Below are positions 45,341-58,700 of a stretch of 64,000 nt of DNA, one piece after another. The translations under genes were made by a program, and so were the position numbers. The number at the start of each line of letters is the position of its first letter. The stretch's first letter is position 1. The DNA lies in contig CM036753.1 in NCBI GenBank assembly GCA_020796225.1, positions 65,194,865 to 65,258,864 of the forward strand, read 5' to 3'. This DNA is from Arion vulgaris (Eukaryota > Mollusca > Gastropoda > Stylommatophora > Arionidae). Below the pieces are notes generated by a model. That model made no database searches, was not told where the DNA came from, and saw only the letters and a program-made list of their open reading frames with translations.

Positions 45341-45589
45341 ATTGTTGTAATTTTTCTTATTTGTTATTCCTTTTTTTCGCTTATGTACCCTCTATATACC
45401 TGTCTTGTCAAAATTCGCCCAATAATCTGATACAAAATACTTGTGACATATCACAATGAAGTCATGCTAATATTGGCATATTTAGACGATTAGGCTTGGT
45501 AACTCCAAAATCTGAGAAAGATTAGTGATCAAACGACTTTCAAATAAATAAGATCTATTTATACATGGATATCTCATCAGGTGGTACGC

Positions 45590-45980
45590 CAAGATAACCA
45601 ACACTAAAGTACTGTAGCGTGCAAACTTGCCTTCCATCATGGGCATGCTCAGTAGTGGAAGACTAAGATGGCTAGGTCATGGGAGAAGAATGGACAATTG
45701 TCGAATACCAAAACAAATGTTGTTCTGTGAACTTTCGGAGGGAAGATGTACCAAAACAGACCACTGCTCAGATATAAGGATGTCTGCAAGGCCTCAATGA
45801 AGAACTTTTCTATCGGTCCCAGCAAATGGGAAAACTAGCTGATGACAGAGTAGTGTGGGAAGCGACATTGCGCGAGAGTGCAGAGTCTGTTGAAAAGAAA
45901 CTTAGGGATGAGCAGAAAGACAAGAGAGAAAAGCGTAAACTCAGAAGTTATCACAGTAAAATACTTGCCAATTGACCGTC
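45590..45980 (+). mobile_element. LINE 3' segment, RWLGH family
   Basis: Plus-strand frames read GMLSSGRLRWLGHGRRMDN, then CRIPKQMLFCELSEGR and later SVGSDIARE. This is the layout of a LINE C-terminus with an RLRWLGH block and IPK..L..EL.EG. Related to 56200-56440. Frameshifts throughout. Confidence 0.68.
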
Positions 45981-46019
45981 GGTAAAGAAGAAAATGGGCC
46001 ATTTATCTCATAAAGTTGA

Positions 46020-46700
46020 TTCCCTTGTAGGGGATGCTACATATATGTATATGAAATTGACATTCTTTATAACGGTGTCAACATCACTGAGCAGCACTAC
46101 ACTAATTAGAAGAAGTTCAGGACATTATTGCTAATTGGGTATGAGATGTTATACGAACATGAGCCCCGTTAACCTAGGACTTCACCATCAAAGTTTCCAG
46201 GTCTACACTCCTGGGAGGTGGGGGTTAGCTTGCGTGTTCTACGTGTACGGGGCAGAAGCAAGCTATTCATTTTCACTTTTCGCTATTCCTAAGAAAAACT
46301 ATCCGACCCCAACTCTGCTGAATGCATAGCTAGGAACAGACCACACCTTGCAGACCATGTTGTACCCAGGTAACATTGTTCTTTACTTCACTTTTCTATA
46401 CCTGGCTCCGTCATCCGCTCAGGAATTGGGTATACATATTGATTACACCCTCTTACTCAATATCGCCCCTGAAATTTCAGAAGCGTGTCAAGTCTTGTTA
46501 GGGTACTGTGAAGGAATGTCTATTGTTATAGAACAAGATATGACATAAGCGAAGGCATTTACATAAAATTATCATATTTTACGAATAATCCTCGAAGTCA
46601 ACTTGATTCACATTGTTTATGTCTACATTTTCAGACATTTCAAACATGGACAGTCTAGCCAGCAATGTGTGCAGAATATAATGTACATTTTTATTACAAT
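46020..46700. other. Unresolved; open frames without identification
   Basis: Plus-strand frames of 64-66 codons at 46135 and 46348 contain a hydrophobic stretch (NIVLYFTFLYLAPSSAQ), but no family is recognised. On the minus strand 46443-46468 could be a tiny terminal exon after the candidate exon at 46709-46788: acceptor aaatttcag, then in phase AILSKRV and stop. Both are weak. Confidence 0.2.
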
Positions 46701-46708
46701 GATCTTAC

Positions 46709-46788
46709 CTACATAAACTTTCCCATACACTTCTAGAATTTGTTTTAGGTGTGCATTATTTGAATGTGGAGCTTTCGAAGGTGTACGT
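46709..46788 (-). CDS. Candidate exon 8 of the galactosyltransferase gene
   Basis: An 80-bp open stretch lies between ttcaatag and a good GTAAGATC donor. It continues the phase of exon 7 (AG|A) and reads RTPSKAPHSNNAHLKQIL then EVYGKVYV. Family members have a variable C-terminal tail, so homology cannot settle it. The acceptor lacks a strong pyrimidine tract. Joining a further 26-bp piece at 46443-46468 would close the frame at 369 residues, but that is only a possibility. Confidence 0.3.
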
Positions 46789-49700
46789 CTATTGAATATA
46801 TATTTCATTTGATGGTAGAAATTTAGACCCTACCTGAATAGGAGTCTTCACAGCACTAAGCATATCACTACACGCCTAGAACTGTTGGAGAGTTCTGGGT
46901 CTGCAAGAAAGCCAGGTATTCTCCCCCACGTTCTATAGGTAAAAGGATGACTATAGGTAAAAGGATGACTATAGGTAAAAGGATGACTATAGGTAGAGGT
47001 TTGACTATAGAAAAAGGATGAAACCTATACTTCCTGGAGATTTGATATCAAATACCGTCAATAATGGTAGAAACTTACCTCTGAATGTATAGTTTCGTTG
47101 TAGAAGTTTACCGTCTGAATGTATAGTTTCGTTGTAGAAGTTTACGTCTGAATTATAGTTTCGTTGTAGAAGTTTACCGTCTGAATGTATATTTCATTGT
47201 AGAAGTTTACCGTCTGAATGTATAGTTTCGTTGTAGAAGTTTACCGTCTGAATGTATAGTTTCGTTGTAGAAGTTTACCGTCTGAATTATAGTTTCGTTG
47301 TAGAAGTTTACCGTCTGAATGTATAGTTTCGTTGTAGAAGTTTACCGTCTGAATGTATAGTTTCGTTGTAGAAGTTTACCGTCTGAATGTATAGTTTCGT
47401 TGTAGAAGTTTACCGTCTGAATGTATAGTTTCGTTGTAGAAGTTTACCGTCTGAATATATAGTTTCGTTGTAGAAGTTTACCGTCTGAATGTATAGTTTC
47501 GTTGTAGAAGTTTACCGTCTGAATGTATAGTTTCGTTGTAGAAGTTTACCGTCTGAATTTTTAGTTTCGTTGTAGAAGTTTACCGTCTGAATGTATAGTT
47601 TCGTTGTAGAAGTTTACCGTTGAATGTTAGTTTCGTTGTAGAAGTTTACCGTCTGAATGTATAGTTTCGTTGTAGAAGTTTACCGTCTGAATGTATAGTT
47701 TCGTTGTAGAAGTTTACCTGAATGATAGTTTCGTGTAGAAGTTACGTCTGAATGTATATTTCGCTGTACAGGTTAACGCTTTCGTGTATAGTTTTTGCTA
47801 TATTCATCTCGCAAATTAATGTTGTAAATACCCACTGACTAAATATAAAGTTTTGCTGTCGATGTCAACTTGTTGAATTATTAAGATTTCTTGATTAGAA
47901 TATTAGAAAAATGATCTAAAGCCGAAAGATTGACTCCATTGCACCGGGTCTCCACCTATACGGCTCGGTTTCTCTCAGCAGAAATGACACGTCTTCTGCC
48001 CAAAGCACGAAACTCCATAGCTCTGGCAAAAATCCTAGGGTTCTCCTGAAAAAATACACTGGTTAACAGAATGGCACTGTCTGGATTCGAACCCAGTACC
48101 TTGAAAGCGAGGCAAATGTTAACAATTCAGCCACAGAGACCAAAACTTAGATTACAAGAATGACTAATGTTAATACCTTAGTAAGATTTCTTAATTAGAA
48201 TATGAGATTGTCTGATTATAAATTAATGAAAATTCTTGTTCTGAAGGAGTCACTGAAAACTTTTAACATATCCCTCGAATCATTATCGTCACATTTTAAA
48301 TATTATTTTGTTTTTATTGTTGAAATTCCAGGGCAACAGAGGTAAGAGAAGACTCAGGAACACCTGGAGACGGGAGTTAGAGATGGAATACAAGAAGAAA
48401 ATGAGGAGAGAGTGGAGAGATCTGGAAAAGATAGCCTTGGATAGGCGGGCTTGGAAGGCCCTGGTTGAGGGCCTATGTCTTCCTAGGGGCGAAGGGTAAA
48501 GAAGAAGAATTATTGCAATACATTGCTTGTATATTTTAACTACCAAAAAATCTAACCTTCCGTACACTGGATAAAAAAAAAAATTCACAATATTCAAACA
48601 AAACTTCACCAATAAATTCCCAGAGCTAACAAACATTATATTAAACATACCTGTAGTCGTGTACACAATCTCTGTACAAATACCACTCGTACGTGATCAC
48701 ATCCAGATGGACCAACTGTACATCCAACATTTTTTCTCTGACCAAGCCATAAGTAAATACATCCTCCAGCCGAAAAAATCTGACACACAAATAGAAACCA
48801 TCCTTATAATAATTATGTCATTTCATTCGTAATCTGTACATACACACACATATATATATATATTCTAAAGTGGTCACAATATAACACAAATATTGTACTT
48901 TCGTGGATTAAATTCCTTTCTAGAATAGTTAAGATACTTTCCAGCAGTGGCGGCTCGTGATCATTTTTGTTGGTGGGGCCAGACATACATTTTTCGGAAA
49001 ATTCATGGTTTTGGGTTGTTATGTTTTAATTTATAAAATAATAAATACACGTTAGACGTTATTTTTGGTGGGGCCCGGCCCCAGTGGCCCTTAATGACGA
49101 GCCGCCACTGCTTTCCAGAGTCTAAAACCGAAGTAATTGCACAGGGTTTTACCTCATACGGTTTGATCTCTCTCCGCAAAAATGGCACACAATCTGTCGA
49201 GAGTGTTATACATAACACGAACTCCGTATCTCCCGCAATAATCCTAATCGTCTCTGGAAAAAAATGCACCCGCGAAGAGAACGACATGGTCTGGATTCGA
49301 AACCTAACCTTCGAAATCCGGGATTCTATGCCAGCTTGAGCCATAACTCGAAATACACACGGTACGCGGTTGACCTACAGGCAACCCGAATACAGTTACT
49401 TCGATATCTAAATTACAAGTACCTCTGAAGTCGTAGTAAGGTTTGCCTAATATTGGTAATAAGTAAAGCAAACACTCACGCAAAAGAGAGTCAGAAGTGC
49501 CATATGAAGCGCAATGACTAAGCATGAGTTCATAGCAAGAACATGACAAAAATATATATGTAATCGCATTCTTTCTTCCTTAGTTTTTCCATCTTGAACA
49601 CCTCACTTTCCTTCTCTCCATACTACTCATAATTGCGTTATTTAAATAGAAGCACTATCACAAGTCTCACCTAACAATCTTAGATGTCTCATACAGCTCA

Positions 49701-52700
49701 GACACAAAATCTTGTGTGGCTACAACAAAGAAGCCACTGCAGAAATTTGGATACTCTTTTTCCTTGTATTCTTCCACTGCTACCCGGTATTTTCCTTCTC
49801 GGAAAACTTGAGGATGATGATTAAGAAACCCGTAGACAGTCCTGAAATAAACAACGTAATACAACATCTATTGATACATCCTTAGATGTTTCTGAAGTAA
49901 CCAGACATACACTCATCATCATCAGGTGCCGTCTCCACATCGAAGGTTGGCTGCAATGAATCTCCAGCATCCTCTGTCTTTCGCCTTGGTGTTGCACACT
50001 GCCAGACTATAACCTGTCCATTTCTTAAAGTTTCCCTCCCACTTATCTCTCGGTCTTCCTCTTGCTCTTCTCCCTCAACTTTCCCCTCTAGTAAATGTTT
50101 TATCATGGTGTCATGCCTTTTATGTGCCCAAAATACTTTACTTGTCTGAATTTTATTTCTCTTAATAATTGTTTCTTCATGCCTAGTTTTCCTAAAACTT
50201 GTTTATTTGTCTGTTTTTCTGTCCATGAAACTCTGCTTATTCTTCTATATATCCACATCTCAAATGCATCAATTCTGTCTTCTAACTGCTTGTTCATTGT
50301 CCATGTTTCCGAGCCATACATTAATATAGGATATATATAGCATTTGATCATTCTAATTTGTAGCCTGTTTGTGATTTGTTTGGATGTCAGTAACTTTCTC
50401 ATACTATTGAAATTATCCTTGGCCATTCCTATTCTCTTTTTAATTTCTGTTATACATCTGCCATCATCTGTTATCATCTGACCGAGATAGGAGTAGCTTT
50501 TACTTGATGTAGTAATTCTCCATGTATTTTTATATTCATTTTAGGTTTTTCCATTTCCTTGTTGATTACCATAGTTTTTGTTTTCTGTATGTTAATGTCT
50601 AATCCATATTCCTTGCTAGTTCTGTCCAATTGGTCCACTAATTCTTGTAGATCTTGTTCATTTTCTGCTACCAATACTGTGTCATCTGCATATCTTAAGT
50701 TATTTATTATTTTTCCATTGATCTTGAGTCCTGGCATTCCCTCTAGTTGTTTGAAGATTTTCTGTGTAGATGTTAAATAGGCTTGGTGACAGTATGCATC
50801 CTTGTCTCACTCCTCTCTTTATGTCTATGTATGGAGAGTAGCTATTTTCATATTTTATTATTGCTGTCTGTTCCCAGTATATGTTACTTATTAGTCTGAT
50901 ATCATCCCCATCTAGGCCTATTTCTTGTAGACATATGATTAGCTTTTCATGTTGGACTCTGTCAAAGCTTTGCTATAATCGATGAAACACAAGTAGATAC
51001 TTTTTGCACTTCTATATACTTGTCAGCGAGTAGTCTTATACAAAGTATTGCCTCTCTTGTTCCTCTGTTCTTTCTAAAGCCAAACTGTTCTTCTCCTACT
51101 TCTATGTCTATCTTGTTTTAATTCTTTCATGTATGATCTTGAGTAGTATTTTGTTATGTGGCTCATCAGGCTAATTGTCCTATAGTCTGTGCACTCCTGT
51201 GCTTTGGGCTTTTGGTTAGTGGTATGAATACTGATGTTTTCAAGTCTCTTGGTATATATCCTGTGTTATATATATCATTCACAAATCTGTAATGGTTGAA
51301 ATACCAAAATCCTCTAAGGAGGTTAACATTTCCACAGTAATATTGTCCAATCTTGCAGGCCTTTCCTCGCTTCATTGTTTCGATTGCTCTTACAACTTCA
51401 GATTTTAATATTCTTGGGCTGCCATTGCACTTTATACTGTGTTTACTGCTTCTTTGATCATCAAATAGAGCCGTTACATATTCTGTCCATCTTGTCAATA
51501 TTTCTGTTTTATCAAACAAAAGTTGGTTATTGTTGTTTTTGATACATCCTCCACTTTTTACAGTATTTTTCTTACTTGTCATTTGTCTTATTTCTCTGTG
51601 CATATCTCTAGTCCTGTGTTTTTCTGCCATATCTTCTATTTCCTTGCATTTTGTTTCTAACAAGTTTACTTTTGTGGTTCTGCACATGTTGCGTATTTCG
51701 TTGTCTAAAATTGTATACTTTAGGGTGTTCTTGGCTTTCTTTCGTTCTGTCATTTTTTCTAAGATTTCATCAGTCATCCACATTTGATTTTTCATGGATT
51801 CTTTTACAGGCAGATTTTTGTTTGCAGTTTGTATACTCTGTTTTAAGCAATCCCATTTATTGGTTACTTTTCTTAGGATTTTCTCTTCTGTATTGTTCTA
51901 AGCACTCTGTCATTAGGCATTCATATTTGTTCTTTACTTCCACACAATATTTCTGTTGTATCTCTGATTGTTTAAGTGCTGATATATCTATATGTGTTTC
52001 TTTTCTTGTTGGTTGGTCTATCTTTTTTAGTTTTATATTTAGTTTGATCATCACTGGATTATGATCAGAATTTATATCTGCTCCTGGATATGTTTTGGTG
52101 TTCATTACATTATTTTAAAATCTGTTCCTAATCATGATGAAATCTATCTGGTTCCTTTTTCTATCTCCTGGGCTTTTCCATGTGTATAATCTCCTAGATT
52201 CTTGTTGGTAAAATGTGTTGCATATAACCATGTTATTTTCTTCACAGAACTGGATAAGCCTATCTCCTCGTTCATTCCTTGTTCCTAGTCCGTATTGTCC
52301 TACAATGTTCTTGTATTTGCCTTTGCCAAATTTTGAATTCATATCGCCCATTATAATTAGTATGTCAGTTGTCTTTACTTGTTTGAGAATTGTGTAAATC
52401 TTCATAATATTTTTCGATTTCTTCATCTGCATGGTCTGATGTTGGAGCGTATGTTTGGATAATTGCTATATCGAATGGCTTTGCTCTGATCTTTAAAAGC
52501 ATCATTCTGTCGTTATACGTCCAATAACCACTGATGTATTTTCTATTTCCTTTTTTATTAGTATACCTACTCCTCGTTCATGATGTTCTCCTCCTGAATG
52601 TATAAATATATAGTCATCTCTTCTTGTGTATCCCTCGCCTTTCCATCTTGTTTCTGCACTCCATAATATCTAAATTCATATCTGTTGTCTCTAGTATTAA

Positions 52701-55700
52701 ATTGTCTAGTTTTCCTTCTTGGTGTAAGGTTCTAACATTCCATGTTGCAAAACGAATGTGTCTTTTTCTTGTTTTCATATATTGTTTATCTTCAGATGAA
52801 TGTTTTTGCTTCATTGCTACGTCTTTGGTTGTACGTGGTGAAGTCCCAATTTCTTCCACGAGGGCCAGCCGCAAATCATTTGTATGTCCTGAAAGCGCCT
52901 CATGTGTACCCCACACTTTGCTGTGTTCGCTTACATACACTAACAATTAATAAATCAATACACTGCTCTGAAGTAACCAAAGACATACAGTAACTATTGA
53001 TAAATCTTTAGATGTTTCTGAAGTAACCAGACATACACTAACATTTAATAAATCAATACACTGCTCTTATTGAAGTAACCAAAGACATACAGTAACTATT
53101 GATAAATCCTTAGATGTTTCTGAAGTAACCAGACATACACTAACAATTAATACATTTTTACACTGCTCTGAAGTAACCAAAAACATACAGTAACTATTGA
53201 TAAACCCTTACACTGTTCTGAAGTAACCAAAGACATACAAGAGAAATTGATTAGTCAATACACATTTCTGTGTACCATTTTATTGATCTTTTTAAAGTAT
53301 GGAATCGACCGTTGAGTTTTGTGAATGACTTTATCTTGGTGTATAAATCCAAAGCATGGCCACTGTGCATCAAGCGATGTGACAGAAAACCGACAGATAT
53401 TAATTTTACACAAACTTGGACACACGATATAAAAATACAAATCCAACGTTTCGATAAATACTTAAATTTAGACACACACACGAACACACACACTAGCTCA
53501 AGCGCACGTACACATACACCCTCCCCGAACAATACACATACAAACATGTATACAAATATATATTTATATATGTTTTCTGAAGGTTGTGAGTTCCAATCGA
53601 TTGTGTTGTTCAGTTCACCTGTGCATTTTTTCTCAGAAATCGCTAGGACCGTTTCTGGAGCCACGGAATTCAATGCTGTTTGCAACAATCGTTGCAGGTG
53701 ATATGTCATGTGTGCCGCGAGGGACAGAACCATATGGGGAAACAATAAAGTTAGTCCTACGTCTGTTGCTCTTTTTTTGTATAACACCAACATTATGTTC
53801 TCAATTTGTGTATGGTTTACGTTGTACACATTATATATCACATTAATATATTTATATATATCATCAAATGTATTATATATATTGGTTTTTATTTTACTAA
53901 TTGATACAACGGTGATACAAATTTGGAATGTTTAGTACAAAGAGAAAGAATGCAATTTACATTACAAAAAACTATCATAGTGGCTGGTGGTGTAATTTGG
54001 GCCGATTTTTTTCGCCTCTAAAGCGTTTCGTGGTATGGATTGAGTTAAATCACGCAAAGAAATAAAATTGCTAAAGACATATGCAGAAAAAAAGAAACAA
54101 ATGTACTTTCACTTGATAAAGTAATCTGAACATAATTTACCGTTTTCGTTTGGGTATGATTGGTAGAAAGTATTCAAAGAATTTAAATATGTCCAAGTAG
54201 ACATCATCATCCATCTTGAGAATAACTTTAATATTTTTGCAGTGGAGATGTGCCCAACGATATCCCATGATGGTTTTATATGTCAGATTATGATAGTGGT
54301 CAATAAACCTTCCCTGTAGATACAACATATATTAGTACAGTATAACGTCCCATGATGGTTTTATATGTCAGATTGTGATAGTGGTCAATAAACCTTCCCT
54401 GTAGATACAACATATATTAGTACAGTATAACGTCCCATGATGGTTTTATATGTCAGATTGTGATAATGGTCAATAAACCTTCCCTGTAGATACAACATAT
54501 ATTAGTACAGTATAACGTCCCATGATGGTTTTATATGTCAGATTATGATAGTGGTCAATAAACCTTCCCTGTAGATACAACATATATTAGTAAAGTATAG
54601 CGTCCCATGATGGTTTTATATGTCAGATTGTGATAGTGGTCAATAAACCTTCCCTGTAGATACAACATATATTAGTAAAGTATAACGTCCCATGATGGTT
54701 TTATATGTCAGATTGTGATAGTGGTCAATAAACCTTCCCTGTAGATACAACATATATTAGTACAGTATAACGTCCCATGATGGTTTTATATGTCAGATTG
54801 TGATAGTGGTCAATAAACCTTCCCTGTAGATACAACATATATTAGTACAGTATAGCGATTATAATTCAGTTAAAGTAATGGAAATCGTCCCAGTGAAACA
54901 TACAAACTTAAGGATAAATAAGTGTTATATACTTTTGTATGAACCTGAATGCTGAAGAATCATCATCAAGGTGCGTGACCTTTATAGGACGTTGCACTCT
55001 TTTTGCAGCGCATCTGAAATTCACTCTGTCTCTGTCAGTTCCCCCACTTCGCCGATGGTCATATTCATGGTTTCTTTAATATCTTGTAGCCATCTTCTTT
55101 TGGTCTGCCTCTAGTCAGTTCACCCACTTCGCCGATGGTCATATTCATGGTTTCTTTAATATCTTGTAGCCATCTTCTTCTTGGTAGCCTCTAGTCAGTT
55201 CACCCACTTCGTCGATGGTCATATTCATGGTTTCTTTAATATCTTGTAGCCATCTTCTTCTTGGTCTGCTTCTGCTTCCTGAGAGCCTGCCCTCTAATAT
55301 TGTTCTCTCCAGGCTAAAGAATAACATTAAATAAAACATCAACAGCAGTGCTGTGCAACGCGGTGTCAGGGCGCTTGTGCGCCCGGGTCAAACATTCATG
55401 ATGCTCTATTTTACTCTGCCAGCTTGAACTTATTCAGATTTCAAGAAAACAAACTACTTTTCATCTTTTATTTTTCCCAACAATCCTACAAACACAATCT
55501 TTCCACTTTGTGCAATCTCAGCGCTTACTTAGCCGTCCTTTACCAATGTTTTCCTTTATCATTGTCTGTTGTGGTATATTATTTCAACTAGTATACTATT
55601 ATGAAAATGCAGCTTTTATGAAAATGAAGAACACACTATGCGTGAACTCACTACCAATGACACTGCGAAAACGAGTACTCCAATGCTATATTGAACCAAT

Positions 55701-58700
55701 TCTTATGTATGGCAGCGAATCATGGACACTGAACAAACAATCAATACGATCATTGGAAGCCACAGAGATGTGGTTTTACAGAAGAGTGTTGAGAATTCCA
55801 TGGACAGCAAAGAAAACAAACGTGGAGGTTTTAAATCAGGCCTGCACACAAAGAAACCTTATCAAAAGAATAAGAATCCGACAATCAAGGTTCTTCGGGC
55901 ATATAATGCGAAGAGAAGGTTTAGAACATTTGGTGACTACAGGTAAAATTCAGGGAAGGAGAGATCGTGGAAGACAGAGGGAGAAGATGTTGGATGGCCT
56001 GACATCATGGTTCGACAAAATATCCACGTCAGAACTGATTACATGCACCAAGCAAAGAGAGTTGTGGAGAGACATGATCGCCTACGCCGGCAGGCATGGC
56101 ACTTGATTGATTGATACTATTATACTAGATTATTAAAAATAAACTGACAGAACACAATTCCAGATACCAAAGTCTTCATAAGACCAAAGACCACAAAAGT
56201 CAACACATTGTTGAAGAAGGTCCAAGTGAGATGGGTCGGTCACGTTGCTTGGATACATGATAAACGTAACCCAAACGAGTTGATGTATGACGAGCTTGAA
56301 GGGGGCAGACGTTCAGTTGGTGGGAAAAAAAAACGCTTTCAAGACACTCTTAAAGTGTTTCTAAAATGCTTCGATATAGACAGCACGTGCTGGGTATCTC
56401 TGCCTAGCACACAAACTCTTAGGCGCGACGAAGTCTGATGATGAAAGGTCATCGAATCTTTTCACTGTCTATTTTATTTTTATTCTACTTACACTTCCCA
56501 TGCATTATCAAGTTACCTGCACCATATCCCTGTACTGATAATCCTCACGTTCTATGTTGGCCTGTATCACGATGTCTTTAGGTCGACCTACCAAAAAAAT
56601 GCACTGAAACAAAATATGAACATTTATCTAGTCAAACTCAGTAATACAAGCAAATAAACGCAATTATAGAATCAAATCATTAACTCAACTTTACATATTA
56701 AATTTACAGTCTATGTCCCACATCAGCAATTCCTTGTGTTAAAATACATATATTACCTTTATTCTATACATTTTAAAGTTGATCTACACATATTACCTTT
56801 ATTTCACGCATTATACCTTTAATCTATACATATTACCTTTATTCTATACATATATTACCTTTATTTCACGCATTATACCTTTAATCTATACATATTACCT
56901 TTATTCTATACATATATTACCTTTATTTCACGCATTATACCTTTAATCTATACATATTACCTTTATTCTATACATATATTACCTTTATTTCACGCATTAT
57001 ACCTTTAATCTATACATATTACCTTTATTCTATACATATATTACCTTTATTTCACGCATTATACCTTTAATCTATACATATTACCGTTATTCTATACATA
57101 TTACCTTTATTCTATACATATATTACCTTTATTCAATACATATATTAAATTTATTCTATACATATTACCTTTATTCTATACATATTACCTTTATTCTATA
57201 CGGCTTCGTGCTGCCATAAAAACTATACAAGTGTCTCATCACTCGTCTGTTGTATAGATTTCCTGCTGAGGTGCTGATGAGGAACAATCCATCGTAAACA
57301 TAAGTATCAGTTTTGCTGATGTTGCCTTTACTCCTTGTGCGTCGAGCGTCACATCCCTCAGCGTTGATCACAAAATCTGTGTATGGACAATGAACTCGTT
57401 TGAATATGATTGATTGATTGATTGATTGATTGATAGGACCATCGTCATTGCACTTCGGTGAGGAACCATGTGTGCTCCCATCTCTGTCTTACACAGGAAG
57501 ATCTCAGCTGCAGTGCACGAACACCGTAGCACCGGCTAGGGTACCCGATGTAATTTTGAAGATGGTGAAGATATGTATGTAGAAATATTAATTTTAATAT
57601 TTTCTGATGAATTTTGTCCGGCAATGACTTTATAATCTGCTCTTCTCGATTTTGAACTGCCAAGGGTTCTTTTACGTGCACAAATTGAACACTTGACCAA
57701 CGTTTTAACGTCCATCTCCAATAGGACTGGGAACTCGATCTCACCTACACTATGATTTAGGGATCTCTGGAAAAATATCCAGATTGCTCCACGAGGGAAA
57801 GAACCTGGTACCTTTGGCACGAGAGACGAGCACATAGCCACTACGCCACAGCGAACCCGAATCGTTTGATTAAATCGTTTGATTAAATAAGCAAGTTCTA
57901 TTATTAGGTTTACACGTATTGCCTGTTTGGTGAACGTTTTGTTTAATAGAATCACAGATTTAGAAAACTCTGCCTGTCGACATTCAGTTTTTTCTTCTTT
58001 TGTCGTCACACTGCTACCGGGTTGTTGTCCAGTGTCGTGGTTTTCTGTTTTGTCTTGCGCTGTTCTGGTTGGCTTGTGTGATTGTTATTTTGCTTTTCAC
58101 AGGATTCTGATACGCCACCTAACCATCTTTTCCGTGGTCTTCCTCTTGTCTTCTTTCCCGATGTTCTGTTGTAGAAGACTCTGTATACTGTGGAGTTTGG
58201 ATACATTCTTATTAAGTGGCCAAACCACTTCATTCTTTGTTTATCTATGTAATTCAAGCACGGTTTTGTGCTAACTCTCTTTCTTATGCTGATGTTGGTG
58301 ATTCTGTCTTTTCTTGTGTTGTTGGCATTCAGTTTGAAACATTAAAATGCTGACAAATCCATTACATGACTTCGCTGTCAACAACAGTAAACGAGTTGTC
58401 GATTTTCTAGGCACCACTTATACGTTCAGTAGTGTGCCATTGCTTTCTCAACGGTGAAGTCTATTTTTACCGTTCGTAAAATTCCACGACAACAAATTTC
58501 CAAACTCCATAAAATTCCACGGCCAAACTTCCGGCCGCAAAGTTTGAACCATATACGCTTGCGTCACACACTCTCAATGATATATTAGTAATAGACTATA
58601 CACAAATAACACTATTAACATCACAGACATTATCACCTGTAAAATCATCAGTGATGTACGTGTGCTGTGGCCGGTATGTTTCGTTTTCCTTCTCAGAATC

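Noticed and set aside
46348..46548. 66-codon frame with a signal-like segment
   Set aside because: No family recognised, no second exon, no conserved processing sites; overlaps the possible last exon of the galactosyltransferase on the other strand, which is itself weak.
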